From Alphaproteobacteria bacterium (GTDB lineage Bacteria > Pseudomonadota > Alphaproteobacteria > GCA-2731375): 64,000 bases of DNA. The notes under the pieces are model-generated. The model searched no databases. It worked only from the letters and a program-made list of their open reading frames with translations, and was not told the origin of the DNA. Both the position numbers and the translations under genes were made by a program. Numbering within the stretch: position 1 is the stretch's first letter; each line of letters begins with the position of its first letter. Positions 34,777-43,883 of the stretch are shown piece after piece. The DNA is taken from positions 148,872 to 212,871 of the forward strand of contig JADHTB010000006.1 in NCBI GenBank assembly GCA_016776605.1. Reading direction: 5' to 3'.

Positions 34777-36507
34777 CTACGCCGGTGCAGCCTTGTCGCC
34801 ATCGAGCAGCTTGCGCAGGTGTTGGTTCACTTGGCCACTGTGATGGCGCGCAATCTTGCCGGTGGGCTGCAATGCCTCGTCATAGAAGAATGACGGCAGT
34901 TCGTCGTCTGCTTCGGTGAAGCCGGCCTGGCGGTTGAATTCCCATTCCATTTGCAAGGCCTCGCGGCCCAGGTCCCGCATGAAGGATGCCTCGAAATTGG
35001 TGCCATGGGCACTGTTGAGGGCATCGACGATCAAGCCCTGGTTGACGTTGGTCACCGAGCGTCCAAACAGGCAGAGGCCCAGGGAGTCGGCCGCCGCACA
35101 GTCAATTTGGATATCCAGGCTGGCCTCGGTCAATTCCTCGGTCGTCATTTTGGCGCTCTTGTGGCCGGGAATGTTGCCGGCCGTATGGTCGGCGCCCTGG
35201 GCGGTCAGCATCATCGAGATGCCGGTGACCTCGATAGCCCGTGGGTCATAGGCGCTGATACCCTGTTTCTTGATAACCGGCACGCGGGCAACGTCGTAAT
35301 GTTCGCCAACCCGGGCGGCACCCTGGGCCAGGATACGGCCCCGCTCGGTGCCTTTGCGGATTTCGTCAAGCACCGCGAGCATGAAATCGGCATCGCCGAA
35401 TTCTGCCTGGCCGGCCTCCATCAACACCCCGATCATGGCGCCGACCTCGATTGTATCGACGCCCAAATCGTTGGCCACATGGTTCGCCCGGGCCACGTCG
35501 TCGGGGTCTTTCAGGCCGCAGTTGCTGCCCATCAGGCCAAGGGTTTCATACTCCATCGGCGAGACCATCTCCTCGCCCTTGTCGTCCACATAGACGTTGC
35601 TGCATTGAATAAGGCAGCCGGGCATGCAGGCATGGGTCGTCTGGCCGCCGCGCTCCAGGGTTAGTTCGCGGATATAGCTGCCGCCCAGTTTCAGGGTTTC
35701 CTCGGCCGCATCGACCAAGCGGCCGTCGCTGAAATTGCGCGTCGGCAGACCGCCAAGCTGGTTGGTCAGATCGCTGACCATCGCCGTGCCATACATACCA
35801 AAGGCCTCGATCGCCGGGTCCTCGCGCAACAGCTTGCCGTATTCGCGTACCCCGCCCATCACCTTCTTGCGGTCGTGGAAGGTGGGCATCTTATTCATGT
35901 CGACGACAATCGCCTTGACCTTCTTGCTGCCCATGACCGCGCCAACGCCACCCCGGGCCGCTATGCGCACCGGCCGTCCCTCTGGATCGGGGAACGAGAT
36001 GCCGGCGATCAGGCCCTGGTATTCGCCGACCGGCCCGCAAAGGCCCATGCTGATTTTGTCGCCGTATTTTTCGAACAACAGCGCCGCCGTCTCGATATTG
36101 CCCATGCCCATAAAGGGCGTGGCATCGTCGAAACTGATCTCGCCATCCTTGGTGATGCGGATGATCACCCAATCGGCGGACGCCCCCATCAGCGTCAAAC
36201 CGGATATTTCCAATTGGCCAAGCGCAAAACCGAAGGTGCCGCCGGCGTTGGCCTCCTTGATGCCGCCGGTAAGCGGGCTTTTGCAGCCGACGCTGATGCG
36301 GTTGGCGTTGGAGAAATTGGTGCCGGCGAGCGGCCCGGCGGAAAAGATCAATGCATTGGCCGGCGATAGCGGATCAACCGTAGCCACGCCCTTTTCCAAC
36401 AGGGTCTTGGCGATGAAATGCCGGCCAACACGAATGCATTCCGCGCCGTTCAGCTCCTCGGTATCAATGGACCGGTCATCAAGATTTATGTGCAAATATT
36501 TCCGCAT
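34777..36507 (-). CDS. Tungsten-dependent aldehyde ferredoxin oxidoreductase family protein
   Basis: A 576-residue AOR-family enzyme from ATG 36507 (AAAAGGCG upstream). The N-domain has the family pattern MRKYLHINLDDRSIDTEEL and SVGCKSPLTGGIKEANAGG. The [4Fe-4S] ligands appear as CMPGCLIQC (CX3CX3C) plus a distal Cys in SLGLCLF. The family holds a tungsten bis-pterin and oxidises aldehydes to acids or runs the reverse. It follows the acyl-CoA synthetase gene by 176 bases on the same strand; in this catabolic block an aldehyde intermediate is a reasonable substrate. No ferredoxin partner gene is adjacent. Confidence 0.9.
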   Translation of the reverse strand: MRKYLHINLDDRSIDTEELNGAECIRVGRHFIAKTLLEKGVATVDPLSPANALIFSAGPLAGTNFSNANRISVGCKSPLTGGIKEANAGGTFGFALGQLEISGLTLMGASADWVIIRITKDGEISFDDATPFMGMGNIETAALLFEKYGDKISMGLCGPVGEYQGLIAGISFPDPEGRPVRIAARGGVGAVMGSKKVKAIVVDMNKMPTFHDRKKVMGGVREYGKLLREDPAIEAFGMYGTAMVSDLTNQLGGLPTRNFSDGRLVDAAEETLKLGGSYIRELTLERGGQTTHACMPGCLIQCSNVYVDDKGEEMVSPMEYETLGLMGSNCGLKDPDDVARANHVANDLGVDTIEVGAMIGVLMEAGQAEFGDADFMLAVLDEIRKGTERGRILAQGAARVGEHYDVARVPVIKKQGISAYDPRAIEVTGISMMLTAQGADHTAGNIPGHKSAKMTTEELTEASLDIQIDCAAADSLGLCLFGRSVTNVNQGLIVDALNSAHGTNFEASFMRDLGREALQMEWEFNRQAGFTEADDELPSFFYDEALQPTGKIARHHSGQVNQHLRKLLDGDKAAPA

Positions 36508-36683
36508 AGTGACATCGCCTTTTGATAGAGGTTGGTACGATTTGGCCGGGCTGTTGCCCCTCTGGCCGCCGTGACCATCCGCATCCACATCTGAGTCCGT
36601 CTGTGAAATTGGCGGGCAGGTTCCATTATGGTGCAACGTTCCACACCCTACATTAACACATCCAAGCCGCGAGGCCATATCTG

Positions 36684-38186
36684 CTATTGGTCACCGCTCA
36701 GTTCTTCGATGATGCGAAATTTCTGTACTTTGCCCATGGGGTTGCGCGGTAGTTCGGATACCACTTCGACCCGGCGGGGGACTTTGAAGGCGGCGAGGCG
36801 TTCGCGGCAGAAGGTTTCCAGATCAGCGCCGTCGATGGTGGCGCCCTGGCGGGGCACCACCATTGCGGTGACCACTTCGCCCCAGCGGTCGTCGGGCAGG
36901 CCGACCACGGCGGCCTCCAGCACATCGGGGTGTTCGTGCACAATGCGCTCCACCTCCGCCGTGTAGATATTTTCGCCGCCCGAGATGATCATGTCCTTTT
37001 TGCGGTCGACGATGCACAGCCGGCCATCGGCCTGCCAGATGCCGATATCGCCGGACAGCACATAGCCCCGGTGCTGGATGGCCGCCGTTGCCTCCGGCTT
37101 GCCCAGGTAGCCGCCGAACTGGGTCAGGCCTTTTACCGCCACTTCGCCGGCCTCGCCCACGGCGCAGGGTTCCCCCGCCTCGTTGAAGACGGTGACTTCG
37201 TTACCAAAGGTGGGCCAGCCCACGGAATGGGCCAACAGGGTATCAGGGTCCTTGACCTCGAAGGTGACCCAGCCGCCTTCGGTCCAGCCATAGGCCTCGG
37301 TAATTTGGGCCTTGGGAAACATCGCCATGGCCGCCTTGGTTAACGATAACGGCCCCGGTGCGCCGGACGATATCATGAAGCGGAAGGCATCGACGGGAGG
37401 CTGGTCCTGGCGGCGCCACTCCTCCTCGATCATCGCTGTCATGGACGGCACCAGGAAGGCGAAGCTGCAATGCCCGGCTAATTCCGCCAGGGCCAGTTCG
37501 GCGCGGAACTCCGGCATGATGCGGATGCGGGCGCCCATGCATAGGGCGGCCATGGACAGCCCGGCATAGGACAGATGAAACAGCGGCCCCGGCACCAGCA
37601 TGACCTGATCCGCCGTCAAGCCGAACTCCCAGCCCCAGCGCATCAGGGCCGTCAGGTAATGGTCGTTGGAATACAGCGCCCCCTTTGGGAAACCCGTGGT
37701 GCCGGAGGTATAGCCGACCACGCAGGCTTCCGCCCCGCGCCCGGCCTCGCCCAGCATGGGCCGGGCAACGCTGTCCGGGGTTGCGATATCTTCCACCCGA
37801 ACCACTTGCGCGCCATGGGCTGCGGCAACCTTATGGGCCACGGCGGCGAAAGCGCCCCCCGTCAGGATCAATTTGACATCGGCGTCCCCGACCACGAAGG
37901 CGATTTCCGGTTCCGCCAGGCGGGTGGAGATCGGCACCGCCGCCACGCCGGCCATCTGGCAGGCGAAATAGGCCAATACCGCGTCCGCCTCGTTGGGCAG
38001 CAACAGGGCCACCATGCGGCCATGCCGGCCAGCCGCCGCCGCCGACAGGGCCTCGGCCAGGGCCATCACCCGGCGCCAGGCCTGGCCGTAGGTCAGAGAG
38101 GCGCCACCATCCAGAACCTCGATGGCAACACGGTCAGGATGGGCCAGGGCGCGGACCGCGACATTTTCGGCAATTGAAAGGCGCAT
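36684..38186 (-). CDS. Class I adenylate-forming acyl-CoA synthetase
   Basis: A 500-residue ligase that activates a carboxylic acid with ATP and CoA. Motif A3 is YTSGTTGFPKGALYSND; A5 is EAYGWTEGGWVTFE; A7/A8 are YVLSGDIGIWQADGRLCIVD and RKKDMIISGGENIYTAEVE; the C-terminal catalytic Lys is in NPMGKVQKF. The shape suggests a medium-chain or aryl acid substrate. It starts 13 bases after the stop of the ketosynthase gene, so they are co-transcribed. It probably introduces the substrate of the block as a CoA thioester. Confidence 0.92.
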   Translation of the reverse strand: MRLSIAENVAVRALAHPDRVAIEVLDGGASLTYGQAWRRVMALAEALSAAAAGRHGRMVALLLPNEADAVLAYFACQMAGVAAVPISTRLAEPEIAFVVGDADVKLILTGGAFAAVAHKVAAAHGAQVVRVEDIATPDSVARPMLGEAGRGAEACVVGYTSGTTGFPKGALYSNDHYLTALMRWGWEFGLTADQVMLVPGPLFHLSYAGLSMAALCMGARIRIMPEFRAELALAELAGHCSFAFLVPSMTAMIEEEWRRQDQPPVDAFRFMISSGAPGPLSLTKAAMAMFPKAQITEAYGWTEGGWVTFEVKDPDTLLAHSVGWPTFGNEVTVFNEAGEPCAVGEAGEVAVKGLTQFGGYLGKPEATAAIQHRGYVLSGDIGIWQADGRLCIVDRKKDMIISGGENIYTAEVERIVHEHPDVLEAAVVGLPDDRWGEVVTAMVVPRQGATIDGADLETFCRERLAAFKVPRRVEVVSELPRNPMGKVQKFRIIEELSGDQ

Positions 38187-38199
38187 TGGTATTGCGCTC

Positions 38200-39480
38200 C
38201 TAGTCGCGGGTCAGCACGACCGAGGCGTTCTGGCCGCCAAAGCCGAAGGAATTTACTTGCAGGCTGCGGTATTTCATTTCTCTGGCGTCGCCGTGGACAA
38301 TATCGAATTCCGCCTCCGGGTCGGGTTCGTCCGTATTGGCGATATAGGTAAACCGATCCTCCGCCATGCCCAACAGCCCGGTAATCATCGCCATGGCCCC
38401 GGACGAGGCGCCGGAATGGCCGATATGCCCCTTGATGGAGGCGACCGGCAGGCCCCCGCCGCCATGCACATTCCCGCCATGCACGTTGCCGCCATGGACC
38501 AGGTTGATGGCCCGAATTTCCGCCGTGTCGCCCTTGGGGGTACCGGTGGCGTGTGCGATCAAGGCGCCGATCTCGCCCGCCGCCATATGCGCATCGGCCA
38601 GGGCCAGTTCCATGGCGCGGGCTTCCCATTTCCCGCTTGGTTCCGGTGACGAGGGATGAAAGCCGTCCGCCAACGAGCCATAGCCGCGCAGATAACCCAA
38701 AATAGTGGCGCCACGGGCACGCGCGTGTTCGGCCCGTTCCAGCACCAGCATGCCCGAACCCTCGCCCACCACGATGCCGCTGCGTTTAACATCGAACGGC
38801 AGCATGGCCCGGTTCGGATCCGGCGCGGGCGCCTCCATGCCATAGACATTGGCGGTATAGAACAGCACCGGCACGAAATCGCCGTCCCGGCCGCCGCCCG
38901 CAAGGCTGATACCGCCCTCGGTACCGCCCGTTATGGCCACGTCCGCCTCGCCCCGTTCGATCAACCGGGCCGCCGTGCCGATGGCGTCCAGGGACGAGGC
39001 GCAGGCGGTGGTCACGGTCAACGAAGGGCCATGCAAGCCATAGCGCATGGCGATTTGCGCCGCCGCCATGTTCGGCCAGATCTGGATCATGGTCTTGCGC
39101 GGCACGGCGTCGAGGCCCTGGGTATCGAGGGCATATTGCGCCTTCATCACCGCGCGGACGCCGCCGATGGAGGTGCCGTTGACCACCGCCGTGCGCAGGG
39201 GGTCCAATTCGCCGATGCCGGCCTGACGCACCGCCTGTTCGGCCGCGGCAAGCGAGAATTGGGCAAACAGATCGGTGCCGTCCTCGATACGCCGGTCCAT
39301 CCAATCGGCGGGATTGAAATCCTCCACCGTGGCCTGCCAGGCATCCCGGCCCTCGACCTCCCCTGCCCAGGGCGAGGCCTTGATGGCTGTTTCGCCCGCC
39401 AGCATGCGGTTATGAAATTCCACCGTATCGGTGCCCAGGGCGGAAACGATGCCGGTCCCGGTAATGGCTATTTCAACCAT
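38200..39480 (-). CDS. Stand-alone beta-ketoacyl synthase (KAS I/II, FabF-like) with inserted repeat loop
   Basis: A 426-residue thiolase-fold condensing enzyme from ATG 39480. The catalytic triad is complete: Cys160 (TTACASS), His in IAHATGTPKGD, and His with Lys in ASIKGHIGHSG. Between the two His motifs a loop carries VHGGN-VHGGN-VHGGG, encoded by near-perfect 15-base repeats, where FabF normally has a different sequence. It sits in a CoA-catabolism cluster with no acyl carrier protein, malonyltransferase or reductase nearby, so its role is probably specialised rather than housekeeping fatty-acid synthesis. It lies 37 bases after the HpaB-like gene. Confidence 0.88.
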   Translation of the reverse strand: MVEIAITGTGIVSALGTDTVEFHNRMLAGETAIKASPWAGEVEGRDAWQATVEDFNPADWMDRRIEDGTDLFAQFSLAAAEQAVRQAGIGELDPLRTAVVNGTSIGGVRAVMKAQYALDTQGLDAVPRKTMIQIWPNMAAAQIAMRYGLHGPSLTVTTACASSLDAIGTAARLIERGEADVAITGGTEGGISLAGGGRDGDFVPVLFYTANVYGMEAPAPDPNRAMLPFDVKRSGIVVGEGSGMLVLERAEHARARGATILGYLRGYGSLADGFHPSSPEPSGKWEARAMELALADAHMAAGEIGALIAHATGTPKGDTAEIRAINLVHGGNVHGGNVHGGGGLPVASIKGHIGHSGASSGAMAMITGLLGMAEDRFTYIANTDEPDPEAEFDIVHGDAREMKYRSLQVNSFGFGGQNASVVLTRD

Positions 39481-39517
39481 GCTGATGTTCCTTTGGGCCA
39501 ATATTCCTCTGGCGGGC

Positions 39518-40906
39518 CTATTCGGCGGCGGCCTCCACCTCGATATGGGCCGAATGCAAAGCTTCGCGTTTGGCCCCTTCCAGGTCGTAATGGCGCCGGG
39601 TGACGATGCGCTGGGCATACAGGCCGCCGCCGGCCTGCAGGTTGGTGACAAAGCGCCAGCCGCCGTAGGAATCCGCCGTGATGTCGCGAATGGCATGGAA
39701 CAGCTTCATGCGGTATTCGCCCGGTGCGCCGTTGCCGCCCGCCATGTATTTGCGCACCAGGGCGCCAACTTCGTTATTTTCCAGATCGGCGATGCTGGGC
39801 GCGGTTACGATGGAGCCGCCGGAGATATCGTGCAGATGGCGGACGACCTGATTGTAATTGGCGGCGCCGTGGTATTTGCCGGCATTGATATACAGCTCGT
39901 TCGGAAAGGCCGCGCCGTCGGGGCCAAAATCGCAATTGAAAATTGCCGCTTCCAACGTGGCCCGGACCAGGGTCGCGTGAATAATCATGTCCGAGATTTT
40001 TTCCCGCACATGGCCGACCCGCTCCAGGCCATTGGCCTCGGCGATCAATTGCGCGAAGCCCACCAGTATGTCCGCGCTATCGGCAAGATGCGACAGGCTG
40101 CCCAGGCGTTCCCACAGGCCCAGAGAATGCGCGAAGGTGGCGGCATACTTGATCTCGCCATCCAGAAAGATGCGTTCGTTCGGAACGAACACATCATCGA
40201 AGATGACAAAGCCTTCCGGGCAATGGTCGGTGGCGGAAACGGGAAAATCACGCACATCGGCATGCCGTGGCGCATACGAGGTGTTGACGATTTTGACCCC
40301 CGGCGTATTGACGGCGACGCAACAGGCGATGGCATAGTCGTCCTCGCCCGGCTTCATGGCCTTGGTCGGGATGGTCAGCAATTCATGGCCCAACGAGGCG
40401 CCGGTAATGTGCAGCTTGGCGCCACGGATGACCACGCCGTCGTCGCGCCGTTCGATCACCCGGCAATATGAATCCGGATCGGGCTGTTTGCCCGGCGGCA
40501 GGCTGCGGTCGCCCTTGGCATCGGTGATGCACTGGGTAATGCGCAGATCTTTCTGCTGCATGTCCTCTACATAGGCCATGATGCGTTTGGTGTAGACGGG
40601 CATGTCGGGCATCCGCCCGGCGGCGGTGATCAGGGTCATGATCGAGCTGTAGGTGGTGTGCGCCAGCATATCGGCGCTGTGCAACAGCGGGACGCGGTCC
40701 TTCAATTCCTGGGCCGAATGGGGCACGCCCATCAGGGGGCTGCGGGCGCCGGCTTCGGACGAGTAGAACCGGTCATAACAATCCGCCACCACGTTGGCCG
40801 CCACGCCCATTATCGGATGGCCGGGGATATCATCGACCCGATCACCTTCAAAAAAAGTCGCCCGGCCGTCATCCAGTGACGCCCGATATTCCTCACCCGT
40901 CATCAT
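39518..40906 (-). CDS. 4-hydroxyphenylacetate 3-monooxygenase / 4-hydroxybutyryl-CoA dehydratase family protein (HpaB-like)
   Basis: A 462-residue protein from ATG 40906 (GGAGG eight bases upstream). It has the superfamily markers MTGEEYRASLDDGR, ITQCITDAKGDRSLPPGKQP and FVIFDDVFVPNERIFLDGE. I cannot see the Cys and His ligands that hold the [4Fe-4S] cluster in 4-hydroxybutyryl-CoA dehydratase: the Cys/His-bearing segment after FLDGE reads KYAATFAHSLGLWERLG. It is thus more likely an FADH2-dependent hydroxylase or a flavin isomerase. Upstream in the block are an isocitrate-lyase-family enzyme and a crotonase; downstream is the ketosynthase. Confidence 0.87.
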   Translation of the reverse strand: MMTGEEYRASLDDGRATFFEGDRVDDIPGHPIMGVAANVVADCYDRFYSSEAGARSPLMGVPHSAQELKDRVPLLHSADMLAHTTYSSIMTLITAAGRMPDMPVYTKRIMAYVEDMQQKDLRITQCITDAKGDRSLPPGKQPDPDSYCRVIERRDDGVVIRGAKLHITGASLGHELLTIPTKAMKPGEDDYAIACCVAVNTPGVKIVNTSYAPRHADVRDFPVSATDHCPEGFVIFDDVFVPNERIFLDGEIKYAATFAHSLGLWERLGSLSHLADSADILVGFAQLIAEANGLERVGHVREKISDMIIHATLVRATLEAAIFNCDFGPDGAAFPNELYINAGKYHGAANYNQVVRHLHDISGGSIVTAPSIADLENNEVGALVRKYMAGGNGAPGEYRMKLFHAIRDITADSYGGWRFVTNLQAGGGLYAQRIVTRRHYDLEGAKREALHSAHIEVEAAAE

Positions 40907-40963
40907 GTCCGTTTCCTCCAAAATTCTGTTGCTGCAAGGATAGCACCCGCAGACCGTGTCTGG

Positions 40964-41830
40964 TCAATCGCCATAGGTTTCGTCGAATTGCCAAACCTCT
41001 TCAAAACCCATCAATTTGTTCATCCCCTCGAACGGGTACAGACGGTCGGCCACGGCGGTGGAAATGCCGTCGGTCTTCAAAGCGCCATAGGCGTCGTGCA
41101 GGGCCTGGGCGGCGGCCAGGAAACCGGTGCCGGGGAAAATTGCTATGGCGAAACCAAGCGCCTGCAAATCCGCCGCCGAGAGCAGGGGCGTGCGCCCGCC
41201 CTCGACCATATTGGCGAAACAGGGTTTGTCGAAATTGCGGCAGATGGCCTGCATCTCCTCCACCGTCTCGGGGCTTTCGATAAAGATCACGTCGGCGCCG
41301 GCCTTGGCGAATGCCTCGCCCCGGCGCAGGGCTTCGTCCAGGCCCAGGGTGGTGCGGCTGTCGGTGCGCGCGATAATCAGGAAATCCTTACTGCTCCGGG
41401 CATCGGCGGCGACCCTGATCTTGGTCACCATATCTTCCAGGGGAACCACCAGGCGGCCCGGGGTGTGGCCGCACTTTTTGGGGAATTGCTGATCCTCGAT
41501 TTGGATGGCCTGAACCCCGGCTTTCTCATAGCCGCGTACCGCGTGTTGCACATTTAACGGCCCGCCAAAGCCGGTATCCGCATCGGCGATCAACGGCGTG
41601 CTGGTGCGCTCCGCCACCTGGCCCGCCCGTCCAACCATATCGGTGTAGGTGGCATAGCCCGCATCGGGCCGGCCCAGATAGGATGCGGCAATGCCATAGC
41701 CGGTCATGTAAATGGCCTTGAAGCCCATGCTGTCCGCCATGCGGGCCGAGATCAGATCGAAGATACCCGGCGCCAGGACGAATTCACCGTCCCGCAGGCA
41801 CTGGGCGATTGATTTTTTTTGCTCGCTCAT
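40964..41830 (-). CDS. Isocitrate lyase / PEP mutase superfamily lyase
   Basis: A 288-residue TIM-barrel enzyme. Metal-binding DADTGFGG, the active-site loop KKCGH (catalytic Cys of the lyase branch, not the PEP-mutase branch), and ARTDSRTTLGLDEALRRG are present. The family includes 2-methylisocitrate lyase, oxaloacetate decarboxylase and dimethylmalate lyase. The Cys loop favours C-C cleavage of a 2-hydroxy-dicarboxylate or tricarboxylate. GGGGAG lies nine bases before ATG 41830. It is 30 bases after the crotonase stop. Confidence 0.9.
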   Translation of the reverse strand: MSEQKKSIAQCLRDGEFVLAPGIFDLISARMADSMGFKAIYMTGYGIAASYLGRPDAGYATYTDMVGRAGQVAERTSTPLIADADTGFGGPLNVQHAVRGYEKAGVQAIQIEDQQFPKKCGHTPGRLVVPLEDMVTKIRVAADARSSKDFLIIARTDSRTTLGLDEALRRGEAFAKAGADVIFIESPETVEEMQAICRNFDKPCFANMVEGGRTPLLSAADLQALGFAIAIFPGTGFLAAAQALHDAYGALKTDGISTAVADRLYPFEGMNKLMGFEEVWQFDETYGD

Positions 41831-41860
41831 CTCGAACTACTCCCCAAATTCACGCCGGAT

Positions 41861-42640
41861 CTAATCTTTCCATTGCGGCGCGCGTTTTTCCATAAAGGCG
41901 CTGACGCCCTCTTCAAAGTTAGCTGTTCCGGCCAGACTGACCACGAAATCCGCCTCCATGGCCAGGCCGTCAGCAAAACTCATGCCACCGCCCAGGGTAA
42001 TGCTTTGCCGGATCGCCGCCAATGCCTCTGGTGGTTTGCTGGCCAGGGTTTCGCCATAGGCCTGGATCTCGGCCCGCAGTTCATCGGGTGCGACAAGCGT
42101 GTCGACCAGGCCAATTTCATGGGCTTCCTGGGCCGATAGCAAGGTTCCCTCGTACAGCATACGGATCGCCCGCGGCCGCCCGATCAGCCGGGCCAGGGCC
42201 TGGGTGGCGCCGATTGGCGGGATGAAATTGATGGCGATCTCCGGCTGGCCCAGACGGGCATTGCTGGCGGCGAAACGCAGATCGCAATGCAGGGTCATTT
42301 CCAGGCCGCCGCCCACGGCGGTGCCGTTGATGGCCGCCAGCAGCGGTTTACGGGAATGGCGTAATGTTCTCGCCACGTCATGCACCATGTTGACCCAGTC
42401 CCGCATACCGGCTTCGCCGATATTCTTGAACGAAGCAATGTCCGCGCCGGCGCTAAAAAACTTTTCCAGTGCGCTGCCCAGGACAATGACCCGGACCTCG
42501 CGGTCGGCCATATGCTGCTTCAGCCCCCGGTGAACCTCGTCCACCATTTGCCAATGGAAGGCGTTGATAGGCGGCTTGTCGTAGTTCAGCCAACCGACCC
42601 GGTTTACGACCCGCAACTGAACGAATTGGTATTCCGTCAT
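41861..42640 (-). CDS. Enoyl-CoA hydratase (both catalytic glutamates present)
   Basis: A 259-residue crotonase with FFSAGADIASFKN for the oxyanion hole, GGGLEMTLHCD carrying the first Glu, and LGQPEIAINFIPP carrying the second. This one is expected to be a true hydratase. It is the first gene of the leftward arm of the divergent block; GAGGAAA precedes ATG 42640 by eight bases. The 91-base gap to the rightward acyl-CoA dehydrogenase must hold both promoters. Confidence 0.92.
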   Translation of the reverse strand: MTEYQFVQLRVVNRVGWLNYDKPPINAFHWQMVDEVHRGLKQHMADREVRVIVLGSALEKFFSAGADIASFKNIGEAGMRDWVNMVHDVARTLRHSRKPLLAAINGTAVGGGLEMTLHCDLRFAASNARLGQPEIAINFIPPIGATQALARLIGRPRAIRMLYEGTLLSAQEAHEIGLVDTLVAPDELRAEIQAYGETLASKPPEALAAIRQSITLGGGMSFADGLAMEADFVVSLAGTANFEEGVSAFMEKRAPQWKD

Positions 42641-42731
42641 TTCCGTTTCCTCGAATTATCGCCGATGTCCTTTGACGCCATCGTCCCTGCTGCTAACGTA
42701 GTGATAATTGTAATCCGAATTGTGAGCAAAC

Positions 42732-43883
42732 ATGCATTCCTTCCGTTTTGAACCCGCCGACCTGCCGCCCGAGGCGGAGGCGGTGCGCGCCGATATCCGG
42801 GCCTTTCTGGACAAAAACCTGGCGGATTACCCCGCCGCCATGCGGGCCCGTTCCTGGTCCGGCTTCGACCCTGAATTCAGCGCCAAGATGGGTCAGGCCG
42901 GTTTTCTGGGCATGACATTTCCCAAGCAATATGGCGGCCACGGCAAAACCGCCTTTGAACGTTATGTGATGTTGGAGGAGGTCCTGGCGGCGGGCGCCCC
43001 GGTGGCGGCCCATTGGACGGCGGACCGGCAAAGCGGCCCCTTGATCCTGGAATTCGGCACCGAGGAGATGAAACAGCGCATTATTCCGCGCATCACCAAA
43101 GGCGAAATACTATTCTGCATCGGTATGAGCGAACCGGATTCCGGCTCCGATCTGGCCTCGGTCCGCACAAGGGCGACCCGCACGAATGGCGGCTGGCTGA
43201 TCAACGGCAGCAAAATTTGGACCTCCGGCGCCCATATTGTCGACTATATGATTGGCCTGTTCCGTAGTGACTCCAATGTCGAGCGCAAGCATGACGGCCT
43301 GTCGCAATTGCTGATCGACCTGCGCAACACGGACGGTATTTCCATCCGCCCGATCAAAAATTTGGCGGGCGAGGAGCATTTCAACGAATGCGTCTTCGAA
43401 GATGCCTTTGTGCCGGACGAAAACCTGATCGGCACCGCGGGCCAGGGCTGGTCCCAGGTGATGGCGGAGCTGGCCTTCGAACGCTCTGGCCCGGAACGCT
43501 ATATGTCGTCGTACCAGCTTATCCTGGAATTGCTGAACGCCGTTTCCAAGGAGACGACCCCCGCCGGCGCTATCGCCGTGGGCCGGTTGGTGGCCCATTT
43601 GGCTACCCTGCGCAACATGTCGATCTCGGTCGCGGCCAAACTACAGGCTGGCGAGGACCCGGCCCTTGACGGCTCCGTCATCAAGGAACTGGGAACGTTG
43701 TTCGAGCAGTCCGTGCCCCTGATCACGCATCAAACCATGGAGCGGGAACCAAGCCCGGATCATGGCGATGACCTTGGGCGGACTCTGGCCTATGTCACCC
43801 AGGCGGCAACTTCATTTTCCGTACGCGGCGGCACCCGCGAAATTGTACGGGGCATTATTGCCCGGGGCTTAGGTCTACGATGA
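42732..43883 (+). CDS. Acyl-CoA dehydrogenase (first of a pair)
   Basis: A 383-residue flavoprotein. The family blocks FCIGMSEPDSGSDLASVRTRA (split over FAD-contact segments), INGSKIWTSGAHIVDYM and the C-terminal SVRGGTREIVRGIIARGLGL are clear. It oxidises an acyl-CoA to the enoyl-CoA and passes electrons to ETF. The catalytic Glu cannot be placed with confidence. It overlaps the second dehydrogenase by an ATGA, so the two may form a heteromeric enzyme, as in steroid-side-chain degradation. Confidence 0.92.
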   Translation: MHSFRFEPADLPPEAEAVRADIRAFLDKNLADYPAAMRARSWSGFDPEFSAKMGQAGFLGMTFPKQYGGHGKTAFERYVMLEEVLAAGAPVAAHWTADRQSGPLILEFGTEEMKQRIIPRITKGEILFCIGMSEPDSGSDLASVRTRATRTNGGWLINGSKIWTSGAHIVDYMIGLFRSDSNVERKHDGLSQLLIDLRNTDGISIRPIKNLAGEEHFNECVFEDAFVPDENLIGTAGQGWSQVMAELAFERSGPERYMSSYQLILELLNAVSKETTPAGAIAVGRLVAHLATLRNMSISVAAKLQAGEDPALDGSVIKELGTLFEQSVPLITHQTMEREPSPDHGDDLGRTLAYVTQAATSFSVRGGTREIVRGIIARGLGLR

